Assembly: GCA_030698375.1 (NCBI GenBank)
Contig: JAUYLL010000128.1
Location: 1-54,036, forward strand
Direction: 5' to 3'
DNA length: 54,036 nt
DNA from: Nocardioides sp.
Lineage (GTDB): Bacteria; Actinomycetota; Actinomycetes; Propionibacteriales; Nocardioidaceae
The position numbers and the translations under genes were made by a program. Below the pieces are notes generated by a model. It made no database searches. It was not told the origin of the DNA and saw only the letters and a list, made by a program, of their open reading frames with translations. Of the stretch, positions 10,622 through 17,846 are shown in pieces. Every line of letters starts with the position of its first letter. The stretch's first letter is position 1.

Positions 10622-12393
10622 ATGAGCTCCTCGGGGATGTTCACCAGTCGCGATCGGAGCCACTCCCCGACCGCCTTCGCCTGCGGGTCGAACCGGGTCG
10701 AGGCCGCCACGCCCTGGCCGAGCAGGCCCCGGACCAGGACGTTGACCGCGCCGAGGTTCGGCAGCGGGTGGACCTCGACGTCGAGGTCGGCCGTCTCGGG
10801 CAGCAGGCTGCGGACCTCGTCGGGCGTGACGAGGTGGAGCAGCCAGGCCAGGCGTGCGTCGTACTGCTCGGCGTCGGCGGCCTCGGGACGGGAGACCCAC
10901 AGGCCGACGTTCGCGTCGCCACCCTTGTCGCCGGAGCGGGCGTGGACGAAGGTCCCCAGCGGCAGCCGCCGGGTCACCGTGCCCTCGAGCCCGCCGTGCC
11001 TGTCAGGGAATGTGGCCGGATCGGGGCTGCCATTTCCCCTGACCGGTCGCAGAGCCCCCGGCCGGCCGGGGACTCGACCCCCGTCCTCCACCACCCGGCG
11101 CGCACCGTCCGGCAGCACGACGACGTGCTCGACGGTGTCGCGGGGGACGTAGGCGGGGCGGTAGACGCCGTACGGCGTGGGCTTGGCCGGCGGGGCGGTG
11201 AGGGTGAAGCCGGGGTACGACGCCAGGGCCAGCTCGACGAACGTGCTGGTGAACGCCTTCCCGACGGGGTCGGCCTCCGGGTCGAGGACGGTGCAGCGCA
11301 GCCGGGCGCTGGCGCACTCCTCGGTGTCGGCGTCCGCGCGGTCGGTGCGGGCGAGGGTCCAGTCGACGGTCGTGGGGCGGGTTCCGGCGCTCCAGCGCGC
11401 CTCGACCTGCTCCTGGAGCCAGTCGGCCTTCTCCCCGATGGCGAGACCGGTGAGGACGAGCTCGGCCGAGTTCCGCCAGCCCCCGAGCTCGTTGACGCAG
11501 ACCTTCAGCTCCTCGGGCGGTGGCCCGCCGCGGACGCCGGTGACCGCGACCCGGTCCTCGCCGTCCTGCGCGAGCTCCACCGAGGTCAGGTCGACGCTCA
11601 CGTCGGGGTTGAGGTAGGTCCCGGTCTGGATCTCGTAGACCAGCTGCGCGGTGACCGTGTCGACGGTGACGACGCCGCCGGTGCCGTCCTGCTTGGTGAT
11701 GACGCTGCTGCCGTCGGCGGCGACCTCCGCGACCGGGAAGCCCAGCGGGCGGGTGTCGCGCGGCAGCGCGAGGAAGCCGGAGAAGTTGCCGCCCGTCGCC
11801 TGGGTGCCGCACTCGATCACGTGGCCGGCGACGACGGCGCCTGCGAGCTCGTCGTACGCGGATGCATCCCAGCCGAAGTGGCTGATCGCGGGGCCGACGA
11901 CGACCGAGGCGTCGGTGACCCGTCCGGTGACGACGATGTCGGCGCCGGCATCGAGCGCGGCGGCGATACCGAAGGCACCGAGGTAGGCGTTCGCCGTGAG
12001 CGCGCCCTCCAGGCCGAGGTCGGCGGCGCGGGGCAGCAGGTCGTCGCCCTCGACGTGGGCCACGGCGGGGTCGAGGCCGAGTCCGCGGGCGACCTCACGC
12101 ACGCGGTCGGCCAGCCCGGCGGGGTTCAGGCCGCCAGCGTTGGCGACGATCCGCACCCCGCGCTCGAGGGCCAGGCCGAGGGAGTCCTCGAGCTGGGTGA
12201 CGAAGGTGCGGGCGTAGCCCAGCGACGCGTCGCGCATCCGGTCCTTGCCGAGGATGAGCATCGTCAGCTCGGCGAGGTAGTCACCGGTGATCACGTCGAC
12301 CCCCGGCTCCCCCTCGAGCAGCTCACGCATCGCCGAGAGCCGGTCGCCGTAGAAGCCGGAGCAGTTGCCGATGCGCAGCGGGGCGGGGCTCAT
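10618..12393 (-). CDS. Acyclic terpene utilisation AtuA-family protein (DUF1446)
   Basis: The 591-residue protein starts at ATG 12393 (MSPAPLRIGNCSGFYGD). The large N-terminal AtuA domain includes IVANAGGLNPAGLADRVRE, VVTGRVTDASVVVGPAI and HVIECGTQATGGNFSGF. A smaller C-terminal AtuA-like ferredoxin-fold domain includes GTFVHARSGDKGGDANVGL. Length and order match Pseudomonas AtuA, which is needed for growth on citronellol or geraniol but has no assigned reaction. The linker between the domains (about residues 435-470) is encoded by two palindromic DNA elements at 11002-11078. It overlaps both neighbours by 4 nt. Confidence 0.85.
   Translation of the reverse strand: MSPAPLRIGNCSGFYGDRLSAMRELLEGEPGVDVITGDYLAELTMLILGKDRMRDASLGYARTFVTQLEDSLGLALERGVRIVANAGGLNPAGLADRVREVARGLGLDPAVAHVEGDDLLPRAADLGLEGALTANAYLGAFGIAAALDAGADIVVTGRVTDASVVVGPAISHFGWDASAYDELAGAVVAGHVIECGTQATGGNFSGFLALPRDTRPLGFPVAEVAADGSSVITKQDGTGGVVTVDTVTAQLVYEIQTGTYLNPDVSVDLTSVELAQDGEDRVAVTGVRGGPPPEELKVCVNELGGWRNSAELVLTGLAIGEKADWLQEQVEARWSAGTRPTTVDWTLARTDRADADTEECASARLRCTVLDPEADPVGKAFTSTFVELALASYPGFTLTAPPAKPTPYGVYRPAYVPRDTVEHVVVLPDGARRVVEDGGRVPGRPGALRPVRGNGSPDPATFPDRHGGLEGTVTRRLPLGTFVHARSGDKGGDANVGLWVSRPEAADAEQYDARLAWLLHLVTPDEVRSLLPETADLDVEVHPLPNLGAVNVLVRGLLGQGVAASTRFDPQAKAVGEWLRSRLVNIPEELM
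11002..11043. repeat. Imperfect inverted repeat inside the AtuA-like gene
   Basis: The ends (GTCAGGG and CCCCTGAC) and inner parts (AATGTGGCC against GGCTGCCATT) form an imperfect hairpin of about 42 bases. It lies in the interdomain linker region, directly beside the second palindromic element at 11049-11078. It is read in frame. Confidence 0.55.
11049..11078. repeat. Palindromic element inside the AtuA-like gene, copy of 30824-30853
   Basis: These 30 bases match the perfect palindrome at 30824-30853 at 26 of 30 positions and share its CCCCGGCCGGCCGGGG core. Here the element is in frame and encodes a Gly/Pro/Arg-rich linker (GRVPGRPGALRP) between the two AtuA domains. Confidence 0.65.
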
Positions 12394-13196
12394 CGGTCCG
12401 CCCCCGGGCCCGGGCGCCCGGAACCGGCCGGACCGGCGAAGGCCTGCGCGATCGTCATCCACTCCGCCGCGTCCTCGCCGTCCGCGACCAGGTCGAGCAT
12501 CTCGGGGTGGCGGCGCTGGGTCACCAGCAGGCAGAAATCGTGCGCCGACCCGATCACCCGCTGGGCGGCGTCCTCGGGTCCATGGGTCCACACCTCGCCG
12601 CTGGGTGCCACCAGCTCGAAACGGAACGGCTCGGCGGGTGGGGTGCGGCCGTGCACGGTGTAGGCGAAGTCGCGAGTGCGGGTGCCGATGTGGACGACGT
12701 GGCGGATCCGGTCGGTCGGTCCGACGAGGATGCCGAGCGCGTCGACGACGTCGCGGCCGTGGGCCCAGGTCTCCATGAAGCGCGCGCTGCCCATCGACGT
12801 CGGGCTCATCGGGGGGCCGAACCACGGCACCTTCTCGCCCTCGGGGTGGGCCAGGAGCACCTCCCGCAGGCGGGCGCGGCCGGTTCGCCAGGTCTCGAGG
12901 AGCTCCGCGCGCGGACGCTCGGCCCACTCCTCGGCGCAGGCGTCGACGAAGCCGGTGGGGTCGGCCATCGCCTCAAGGACGGCGGCGTCCCACCCCTCCT
13001 TGTCGGTGGCGGCCAGCGCGGCGACGTGGTCGGTCCAGGCGAGGTGCGCCACCTGGTGGGCGATGGTCCAGCCCTCAGCCGGCGTGGGGAGGTGCCACTG
13101 GTCGTCGTCGAGGTCGCTCACGATCGCGTCGAGGGCCTCGCTCTCGGCGGCGAGGTCGTCGAGCACCTGCTCCAGGGCGGCGCGCTTGTCGGTCAT
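12390..13196 (-). CDS. TIGR03084-family metal-binding protein (DinB/MDMPI fold)
   Basis: The 268-residue protein starts at ATG 13196. The four-helix DinB/MDMPI domain has GWTIAHQVAHLAWTD, with His47 and His51, and later METWAHGRDVVDAL, giving the usual metal triad. The C-terminal half is the extra beta-rich region typical of this family. Some MDMPI-fold enzymes use mycothiol, which actinobacteria make, so a thiol-dependent step is possible but unproven. It overlaps the TetR and AtuA-like genes by 4 nt each, so it is likely a component of the same pathway. Confidence 0.8.
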   Translation of the reverse strand: MTDKRAALEQVLDDLAAESEALDAIVSDLDDDQWHLPTPAEGWTIAHQVAHLAWTDHVAALAATDKEGWDAAVLEAMADPTGFVDACAEEWAERPRAELLETWRTGRARLREVLLAHPEGEKVPWFGPPMSPTSMGSARFMETWAHGRDVVDALGILVGPTDRIRHVVHIGTRTRDFAYTVHGRTPPAEPFRFELVAPSGEVWTHGPEDAAQRVIGSAHDFCLLVTQRRHPEMLDLVADGEDAAEWMTIAQAFAGPAGSGRPGPGADR

Positions 13197-13816
13197 CGGG
13201 GCTCCTCGGGGCTGGTCTGGTCGAGGTGGTCGTCGAGCACCCGCGCCCAGCGAGCGAGGATCCGCCGGCGCCGAGCCGCGTCGTCGGTGAGGGTGGCCGC
13301 CAGGCCCAGACCACGGACCAGGTCGAGGGTGGCCTGGACGAGCTCGCGGGCGCCGGGGCTGGCCTCGTCGATGCCGAGCAGGTCGACGGTGAGCCGGTGG
13401 GTCTCCCGGCCGACCCGCGCCTCCAGCGGGGCGACCGCAGCGCGCAGCCCCTCGTCGGTGCGCGCGGCGACCCACAGCTCCAGGGCCGCGGCGAAGACCG
13501 GGCCGGTGAAATGGGCGGCGAGCATGTCGAGCACGGCCGCGGTGCGACGGCGCCCGCGCGGCAGGTCGTGGGCGCCCGCGGCGAGCTCCGTCCCGCGCAC
13601 CGCGGAGAGGTGCTCGACCGCGGCGAGCACGAGGTCGTTCTTCGTCGGGAAGTGGTGCAGCTGGGCGCCGCGGCTCACACCCGCCCGCTGGCTGACCAGC
13701 GTGGTGGAGGTGCCGGCGTACCCGCGCTCGACGAGGAGCTCGACCGTGGCCTCGAGCAGCCGCAGCCGCATCGCGCGGCTGCGCTCCTCCTGGGTGGCAC
13801 GGACGGCGGTGGGCAC
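13193..13816 (-). CDS. TetR-family transcriptional regulator of the AtuA-like operon
   Basis: The 207-residue regulator has an N-terminal TetR helix-turn-helix (TLVSQRAGVSRGAQLHHFPTK, about residues 40-60) and a ligand-binding C-terminal domain. GTG 13816 is preferred over an upstream TTG. A GACGAT box ends six bases before this GTG, as expected for a leaderless mRNA. It is the first gene of the eight-gene run, so it probably autoregulates and controls the pathway through the inverted repeats at 13846-13877. The inducer is likely an acyl-CoA intermediate, by analogy with similar regulators. Confidence 0.85.
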   Translation of the reverse strand: MPTAVRATQEERSRAMRLRLLEATVELLVERGYAGTSTTLVSQRAGVSRGAQLHHFPTKNDLVLAAVEHLSAVRGTELAAGAHDLPRGRRRTAAVLDMLAAHFTGPVFAAALELWVAARTDEGLRAAVAPLEARVGRETHRLTVDLLGIDEASPGARELVQATLDLVRGLGLAATLTDDAARRRRILARWARVLDDHLDQTSPEEPR

Positions 13817-13845
13817 CGGTCCATCGTCGCCGCCAGACAACAAAC

Positions 13846-13877
13846 AGTCAAGCCTGACTTTTAGTCTGCGTCAGACT
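13846..13877. promoter_or_regulatory. Two inverted repeats, probable TetR operators
   Basis: AGTCA-AGCC-TGACT (13846-13859) and AGTCTG-CGT-CAGACT (13863-13877) lie in the divergent gap between the TetR gene and the acetyltransferase gene. The second repeat overlaps a possible -10 (CAGACT) placed six bases before the acetyltransferase ATG. A bound repressor could therefore block both promoters. Confidence 0.6.
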
Positions 13878-13883
13878 CGACCC

Positions 13884-14336
13884 ATGTTCCGTGAGGCCAC
13901 GACCGCCGACGCCGCCGCGCTGTGCGACCTCGAGCGCGCGGCGAGCCAGGCCGCGCTCGGGCACGTCTTCGCCCCCGACCGGCACCCGTTTCCCGAGGAC
14001 GATGTACTCACCCGGTGGGCGCTGGTCCTCCAGGAACCGGGCGCACGGGTCCTGCTGGCCGACGGCATCGCGCTGGTCGCCCACGACCTGACGACCCTGC
14101 GGCACCTGGCCGTGCACCCCGACCACTGGGGCGAGGGCTGGGGTCGCCGCGGGGTCGAGGTGGCCGTCGCCGCGCTGCGGGTCGCCGGGACCGACCACCC
14201 CACCCTGTGGTGCCTGGAGGAGAACAGCCGGGCCCGCGGCCTCTACGAGCACCTGGGCTGGGAGCCGACAGGTGCGACGCAGGAGGCCGCGTGGCCGCCG
14301 TACCCGACAGAGATGGAGTACCGGCTGCGCGGGTGA
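13884..14336 (+). CDS. GNAT-family N-acetyltransferase
   Basis: The 150-residue protein has the GNAT layout: an N-terminal strand-helix (MFREATTADAAALCDLE), an acetyl-CoA loop region (LAVHPDHWGEGWGRRGVEVA), and the C-terminal ENSRARGLYEHLGWEPTG. It transfers an acetyl group to an unknown amine. It is divergent from the TetR gene and may be leaderless (CAGACT, then six bases, then ATG). Its promoter overlaps the presumed TetR operators, so it may be co-regulated with the acyl-CoA operon. Confidence 0.85.
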   Translation: MFREATTADAAALCDLERAASQAALGHVFAPDRHPFPEDDVLTRWALVLQEPGARVLLADGIALVAHDLTTLRHLAVHPDHWGEGWGRRGVEVAVAALRVAGTDHPTLWCLEENSRARGLYEHLGWEPTGATQEAAWPPYPTEMEYRLRG

Positions 14337-14337
14337 G

Positions 14338-14592
14338 TCAGGACTCGCGCGGATCCTCGAGCTCGCCGCGCTCCTCGGCCGGGGGGACCTGGTCGACCTC
14401 GGCCCGCCGGGCGGCGTCGCGGATCTCGAAGACGTCGGTGGCGAGCTCGCCGACGGTGCGAGCGATGTCGCGCACCGCGCCGGTGACGATCGTGGTCACC
14501 CCGCCCACCGCGTTCGCGGTCGCCTCGACCGTCGATTGCAGCGCGTCCTTGCGGATCTCGGCCTTGCTCAGGTGGTCCTTTGCCTTGCCCAT
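14338..14592 (-). CDS. Small hypothetical protein
   Basis: The 84-residue protein starts at ATG 14592 (MGKAKDHLSKAEIRK) behind a strong GGGGAG ribosome-binding site. The central part (ATANAVGGVTTIVTGAVRDIART) is a weakly hydrophobic amphipathic helix, and the acidic tail ends LEDPRES. I recognise no family. It lies between the stops of the acetyltransferase and desaturase genes. The helical character suggests a small membrane- or protein-associated factor, but this is speculative. Confidence 0.6.
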   Translation of the reverse strand: MGKAKDHLSKAEIRKDALQSTVEATANAVGGVTTIVTGAVRDIARTVGELATDVFEIRDAARRAEVDQVPPAEERGELEDPRES

Positions 14593-14611
14593 GGGCTCCC
14601 CTCTCACCGGC

Positions 14612-15835
14612 TCAGGCAGCAGTATCCGCCTTCGCGGCCTCGGGCGTCGGGGCCGGGCCCTCCGAACGGTTCGGGAGGGCGAGGCGGAAGATCTTCCTCG
14701 CGACGCTGAAGAGCTGCTTGGGCAGCGGGCCGGTGTTGTAATCCAGGCCGTAGCGCTCGCAGGCCTCGCGGACCTCCTCGGAGAGCTCCGGGTAGCGACG
14801 CGCGGGCAGGTCGGGGAAGAGGTGGTGCTCGATCTGGTGGGAGAGGTTGCCGCTCATCAGGTGCAGCAGCTTGCTGCCGGAGATGTTGGCCGAGCCCAGG
14901 ATCTGGCGGAAGTACCAGTGGCCGCGCGACTCGTCGGCGGTCTCCTCCTCGGTGAACGTCTCCACGCCGGCCGGGAAGTGGCCGCAGAAGATGATGTTGA
15001 ACGCCCAGATGTTGCGGACCAGGTTGGCCGTCACGTTCCCCGCGAGGGTGAGCGGGAACAGCGGACCGGTAAGCGCCGGGAAGAGCAGGTAGTCCTTGGC
15101 CGCCTGGCGACGGATTTTCCTCAACAGGCCGGGGTAGAGCGGCTTGTTGTCGGCGATGCTGCGCTTGCCGGCGACGATGTTCTCGGCCTCGAGGTCGTGC
15201 ATGGCCACGCCCCACTCGAAGAAGACCATCAGCAGGAGGGCGTAGACCGGGTTGCCCAGGTAGTACGGGCTCCACTTCTGGTCCTCGTCCATGCGGAGGA
15301 TCCCGTAGCCGATGTCGCGGTCCTTGCCGAGGATGTTGGTGAAGGTGTGGTGGATGTAGTTGTGCGAGTACTTCCACTGCTCACCGGGGCAGACGTTGTC
15401 CCAGTCGTACATCCGGGAGTTCAGCGCCGGGTCGCCCATCCAGTCGTACTGACCGTGCATGACGTTGTGGCCGATCTCCATGTTGTCGAGGATCTTGGAG
15501 ATCGACAGCGCGCCGACCGCGAGCGGCCACGCGGGGGGCAGGTAGAAGAGCGCGCGGCCGGCGATCTCGAAGGCGCGCTGGGCCTTCACGACGTTGCGGA
15601 TGTACGTCGCGTCCTCCTCGCCGAGCTCGGAGAGCACGCGCTTGCGGATCACGTCCATCTCCTCGCCGAAGCGGTCGAGGTCGGCGGGGGTGAGCCCCGC
15701 GCGGCCGGCGACGGTGCTGGGGTCGAGCTGGTCCTGGCGCGCCTTGCGGGCGGCCTCGGCAGCCTTCGACGCCGTGTCCTTGCGGGCCTTGGGGCCGGTG
15801 GCCGAGGTGGCCTGGGTGACGGGGGTGACAGTCAT
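14612..15835 (-). CDS. Membrane fatty-acid desaturase, DesA3-like
   Basis: The 407-residue protein starts at ATG 15835 behind GAAGGAGAG. Its three histidine boxes are GHNVMHGQYDW, HNYIHHTFTN and QIEHHLFPD, which bind the di-iron centre. Hydrophobic stretches lie between them. It resembles mycobacterial DesA3, which introduces a double bond into acyl-CoA using electrons from a partner reductase. That partner is encoded immediately upstream at 15949-17031. The 80-bp repeat with a 28-bp palindrome lies in the 113-base gap before it and may control it separately. A second paralogous pair is at 43405-45831. Confidence 0.9.
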   Translation of the reverse strand: MTVTPVTQATSATGPKARKDTASKAAEAARKARQDQLDPSTVAGRAGLTPADLDRFGEEMDVIRKRVLSELGEEDATYIRNVVKAQRAFEIAGRALFYLPPAWPLAVGALSISKILDNMEIGHNVMHGQYDWMGDPALNSRMYDWDNVCPGEQWKYSHNYIHHTFTNILGKDRDIGYGILRMDEDQKWSPYYLGNPVYALLLMVFFEWGVAMHDLEAENIVAGKRSIADNKPLYPGLLRKIRRQAAKDYLLFPALTGPLFPLTLAGNVTANLVRNIWAFNIIFCGHFPAGVETFTEEETADESRGHWYFRQILGSANISGSKLLHLMSGNLSHQIEHHLFPDLPARRYPELSEEVREACERYGLDYNTGPLPKQLFSVARKIFRLALPNRSEGPAPTPEAAKADTAA

Positions 15836-15867
15836 GGTGCTCTCCTTCGGTCGGGAGCGGGATGTGC

Positions 15868-15947
15868 GTACAGGAAGTTGGGGCTTCGGGGCCGTGGAAC
15901 GTGTCCGAAGTCGGAAAGTCACTACACGTGTAGTGACTTTCGACCCC
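15868..15947 (-). promoter_or_regulatory. 80-bp repeat copy 1 with a 28-bp perfect palindrome, before the desaturase
   Basis: This segment aligns without gaps to 40613-40692 with about 12 mismatches. It contains a perfect 28-bp palindrome at 15914-15941 with core ACTACACGTGTAGT, and a conserved flank with CCGTGGAACGTGTCCGAA. It begins just past the stop of the reductase gene and ends about 32 bases before the desaturase ATG. An operator-promoter, a terminator or a small mobile element are all possible. Confidence 0.65.
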
Positions 15948-15948
15948 G

Positions 15949-17031
15949 CTACAACTCCACGGAGCAGTCGCCGACGGGGGCGGAGACGCAGACGCGGATG
16001 TCCTCGTCGGGGAGGGCGGACTCCTCGCCGGTGAGGACGTTGCGGACGGTGCCCTCGGTCTTGCGGGAGGTACAGGAGAAGCAGATGCCCATCCGGCAGC
16101 CGTACTCCGGCGTCAGCCCGAGGGCCTCGGCCTGCTCGAGCAGCGTGGCGCCGGAGTTGGCGGCCTGCTCGCCGGAGCGGGTGAAGGCCACCGAGCCCTC
16201 GGCGTCGCCGGTCGCGACCGTGGGCGTCTTGAAGTACTCGACACGCAGCCGCTCGGTGCCGGCGTACGCGTCCTCGACCAGTGCGACGAGGCCGGCGGGG
16301 CCGCAGGCCCAGGCGTCGACGTCGCGGTAGTCCGGCGCGAGGGTGGCGAGCGCCTCGGTGGTGAAGAGGTCGCCGCCGGCGTCGGGGTGCACCAGGTGCA
16401 CGTCGACGCCGTTGTCGGCCGCGGCCAGCGCGGCGAGCTCGTCGGCGTAGATCTGGTGGGCCGGGGTCTGGGCGTAGTGCAGGAAGGTGATCCGGCCGTC
16501 GTACCCGTCGCGCAGCAGCGTGCGGGTCATCGCCATCACCGGGGTGATGCCGGAGCCTCCGGAGAGGAAGACCAGCCGGTCGGGGAGCGGGTCGGGCAGG
16601 ACGAACTCGCCGAGGGCCTGCGAGAGGTGCAGGACCTGGCCGGGGCGGGCCTGCTCGACGAGGTACGACGACACGGTGCCGCCGTCGTTGGAGCGGATGG
16701 TGAGCGTGAACTCCTCACCGGGCGCGGAGGCCGCGCTGGAGATGGAGAAGACGCGGGTCAGGCGCCGGGCGCCGGGGAGCTCGAGGCCGACCTGCACGTG
16801 CTGGCCGGCGACGTGGCCCTCCCAGGTGCTGGTCGGCTGGAGGGTGAGGGTGGCGACCGGGTTCGCGGTGTCGGTCTCGCGCTCGATGCTCACGACGCGG
16901 GCGCGCACCTCGCGGGCGGCCCACATCGGGTTCACCAGCTCGAGGTAGCGGTCCACGCCGTGGGGCGCGGTCAGGGCGGCGAGCGTCGACGAGCGGAGGA
17001 CCCTGCGGGCGATGCTGCGGGTGCTGCTCAT
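15949..17031 (-). CDS. Ferredoxin-NADP reductase-like oxidoreductase with C-terminal 2Fe-2S domain
   Basis: The 360-residue protein starts at ATG 17031 behind AGGAGCAC. It has an FAD-binding barrel (RVFSISSA), an NAD(P)-binding domain (FLSGGSGITPVMAM and WACGPAG), and a C-terminal plant-type ferredoxin domain with CRMGICFSC plus a distal cysteine. It resembles Rv3230c, the electron-transfer partner of DesA3. It is the first gene of the desaturase pair and diverges from a FabR/DesT-like TetR gene; an inverted repeat lies between them. Confidence 0.9.
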   Translation of the reverse strand: MSSTRSIARRVLRSSTLAALTAPHGVDRYLELVNPMWAAREVRARVVSIERETDTANPVATLTLQPTSTWEGHVAGQHVQVGLELPGARRLTRVFSISSAASAPGEEFTLTIRSNDGGTVSSYLVEQARPGQVLHLSQALGEFVLPDPLPDRLVFLSGGSGITPVMAMTRTLLRDGYDGRITFLHYAQTPAHQIYADELAALAAADNGVDVHLVHPDAGGDLFTTEALATLAPDYRDVDAWACGPAGLVALVEDAYAGTERLRVEYFKTPTVATGDAEGSVAFTRSGEQAANSGATLLEQAEALGLTPEYGCRMGICFSCTSRKTEGTVRNVLTGEESALPDEDIRVCVSAPVGDCSVEL

Positions 17032-17087
17032 GGCCGTGCTCCTGGTGGTCGGGGGTACGTCGGACCCACGGGTGGCGTCCGCCACGC

Positions 17088-17109
17088 TCAGTGTACGAGC
17101 GTGCACTGA
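17088..17109. promoter_or_regulatory. Inverted repeat, probable DesT/FabR-type operator
   Basis: Arms TCAGTGTAC and GTGCACTGA (8 of 9 paired) flank GAGC in the 182-base gap between the reductase gene and the divergent TetR gene. The arrangement resembles published FabR/DesT sites in spacing and in the AGTG/CACT ends; that likeness is from memory. Confidence 0.55.
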
Positions 17110-17201
17110 AAGCCTCGCGGCTGCGCTCCCCCCGGTCAACCCCACCCCGGGTGACGGTGCGCACACAGGTGCACGCGCGTCCACCCAGACGCGGCGGTGC
17201 C

Positions 17202-17207
17202 TACGAT
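17202..17207 (+). promoter_or_regulatory. -10 box of a leaderless TetR gene
   Basis: TACGAT is followed by exactly six bases and then the GTG start at 17214, so transcription should begin at or next to the start codon. Confidence 0.55.
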
Positions 17208-17213
17208 GGCCCC

Positions 17214-17846
17214 GTGACCCAGCCCGTCGACACCGGCACCCGCCAGGAGCGCAAGGAGCGCACCCGCCAGGCGATCCTCGACGCGGCCCTCACCCTCGCA
17301 GCCGAGGAGACCCTCGCGGCGGTTTCGCTGCGCCAGGTCACCCGCGAGGTCGGCATCGTGCCGACGGCGTTTTACCGGCACTTCGCCTCCGTCGAGGAGC
17401 TCGGCCTGGCCCTGGTCGACGAGTCCTTCGCCTCACTGCGCGGCATGATCCGGTCGGTCCGGGCCGGCAACCCGTCGCTGGAGGACGTCGTCCGCGACTC
17501 GGCCTCGATCCTGGTCGAGCACGTCCACCAGCACCGCGACCACTTCCGCTTCATCGCCCGCGAGCGCTTCGGCGGGATGGCGGAGGTCCGCATCGCCATC
17601 GCCCACGAGCTCGACCTCTTCGAGCGTGAGCTCGCCGCCGACGTCGCGCGGCTGCCGGGCATGGAGGCCTGGTCGGCCGAGGACCTGCGGATCCTGGCCA
17701 ACCTCATCATCAACGCGATGGTGGCCACCGCCGAGAGCCTGCTCGACGCTGACGGCCGCGCGGCCGAGCGGCTGGCGGAGCACGTCGCCCGGCGACAGCT
17801 GACCATGATCATCGTCGGCGCCGCCAACTGGAGGAGCAGCCCATGA
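17214..17846 (+). CDS. TetR-family regulator, FabR/DesT-like
   Basis: The 210-residue protein has RQERKERTRQAILDAAL, then SLRQVTREVGIVPTAFYRHF, then FASVEELGLALVDES. These are the hallmark positions of FabR and DesT, which repress unsaturated-fatty-acid genes and sense acyl-CoA saturation. The divergent position beside a desaturase-reductase pair supports the same role here. The start is a GTG six bases after a -10 box. Its stop overlaps the start of the VIT transporter gene by 4 nt, so the two are co-transcribed. Confidence 0.85.
   Translation: MTQPVDTGTRQERKERTRQAILDAALTLAAEETLAAVSLRQVTREVGIVPTAFYRHFASVEELGLALVDESFASLRGMIRSVRAGNPSLEDVVRDSASILVEHVHQHRDHFRFIARERFGGMAEVRIAIAHELDLFERELAADVARLPGMEAWSAEDLRILANLIINAMVATAESLLDADGRAAERLAEHVARRQLTMIIVGAANWRSSP

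Noticed and set aside
15868-15947. ECF-type promoter (GGAAC, 17 bases, GTC) on the plus strand in the 80-bp repeat
   Set aside because: The match is present in both copies, but it would transcribe antisense into the neighbouring genes and the motif is short; not enough to call a promoter.
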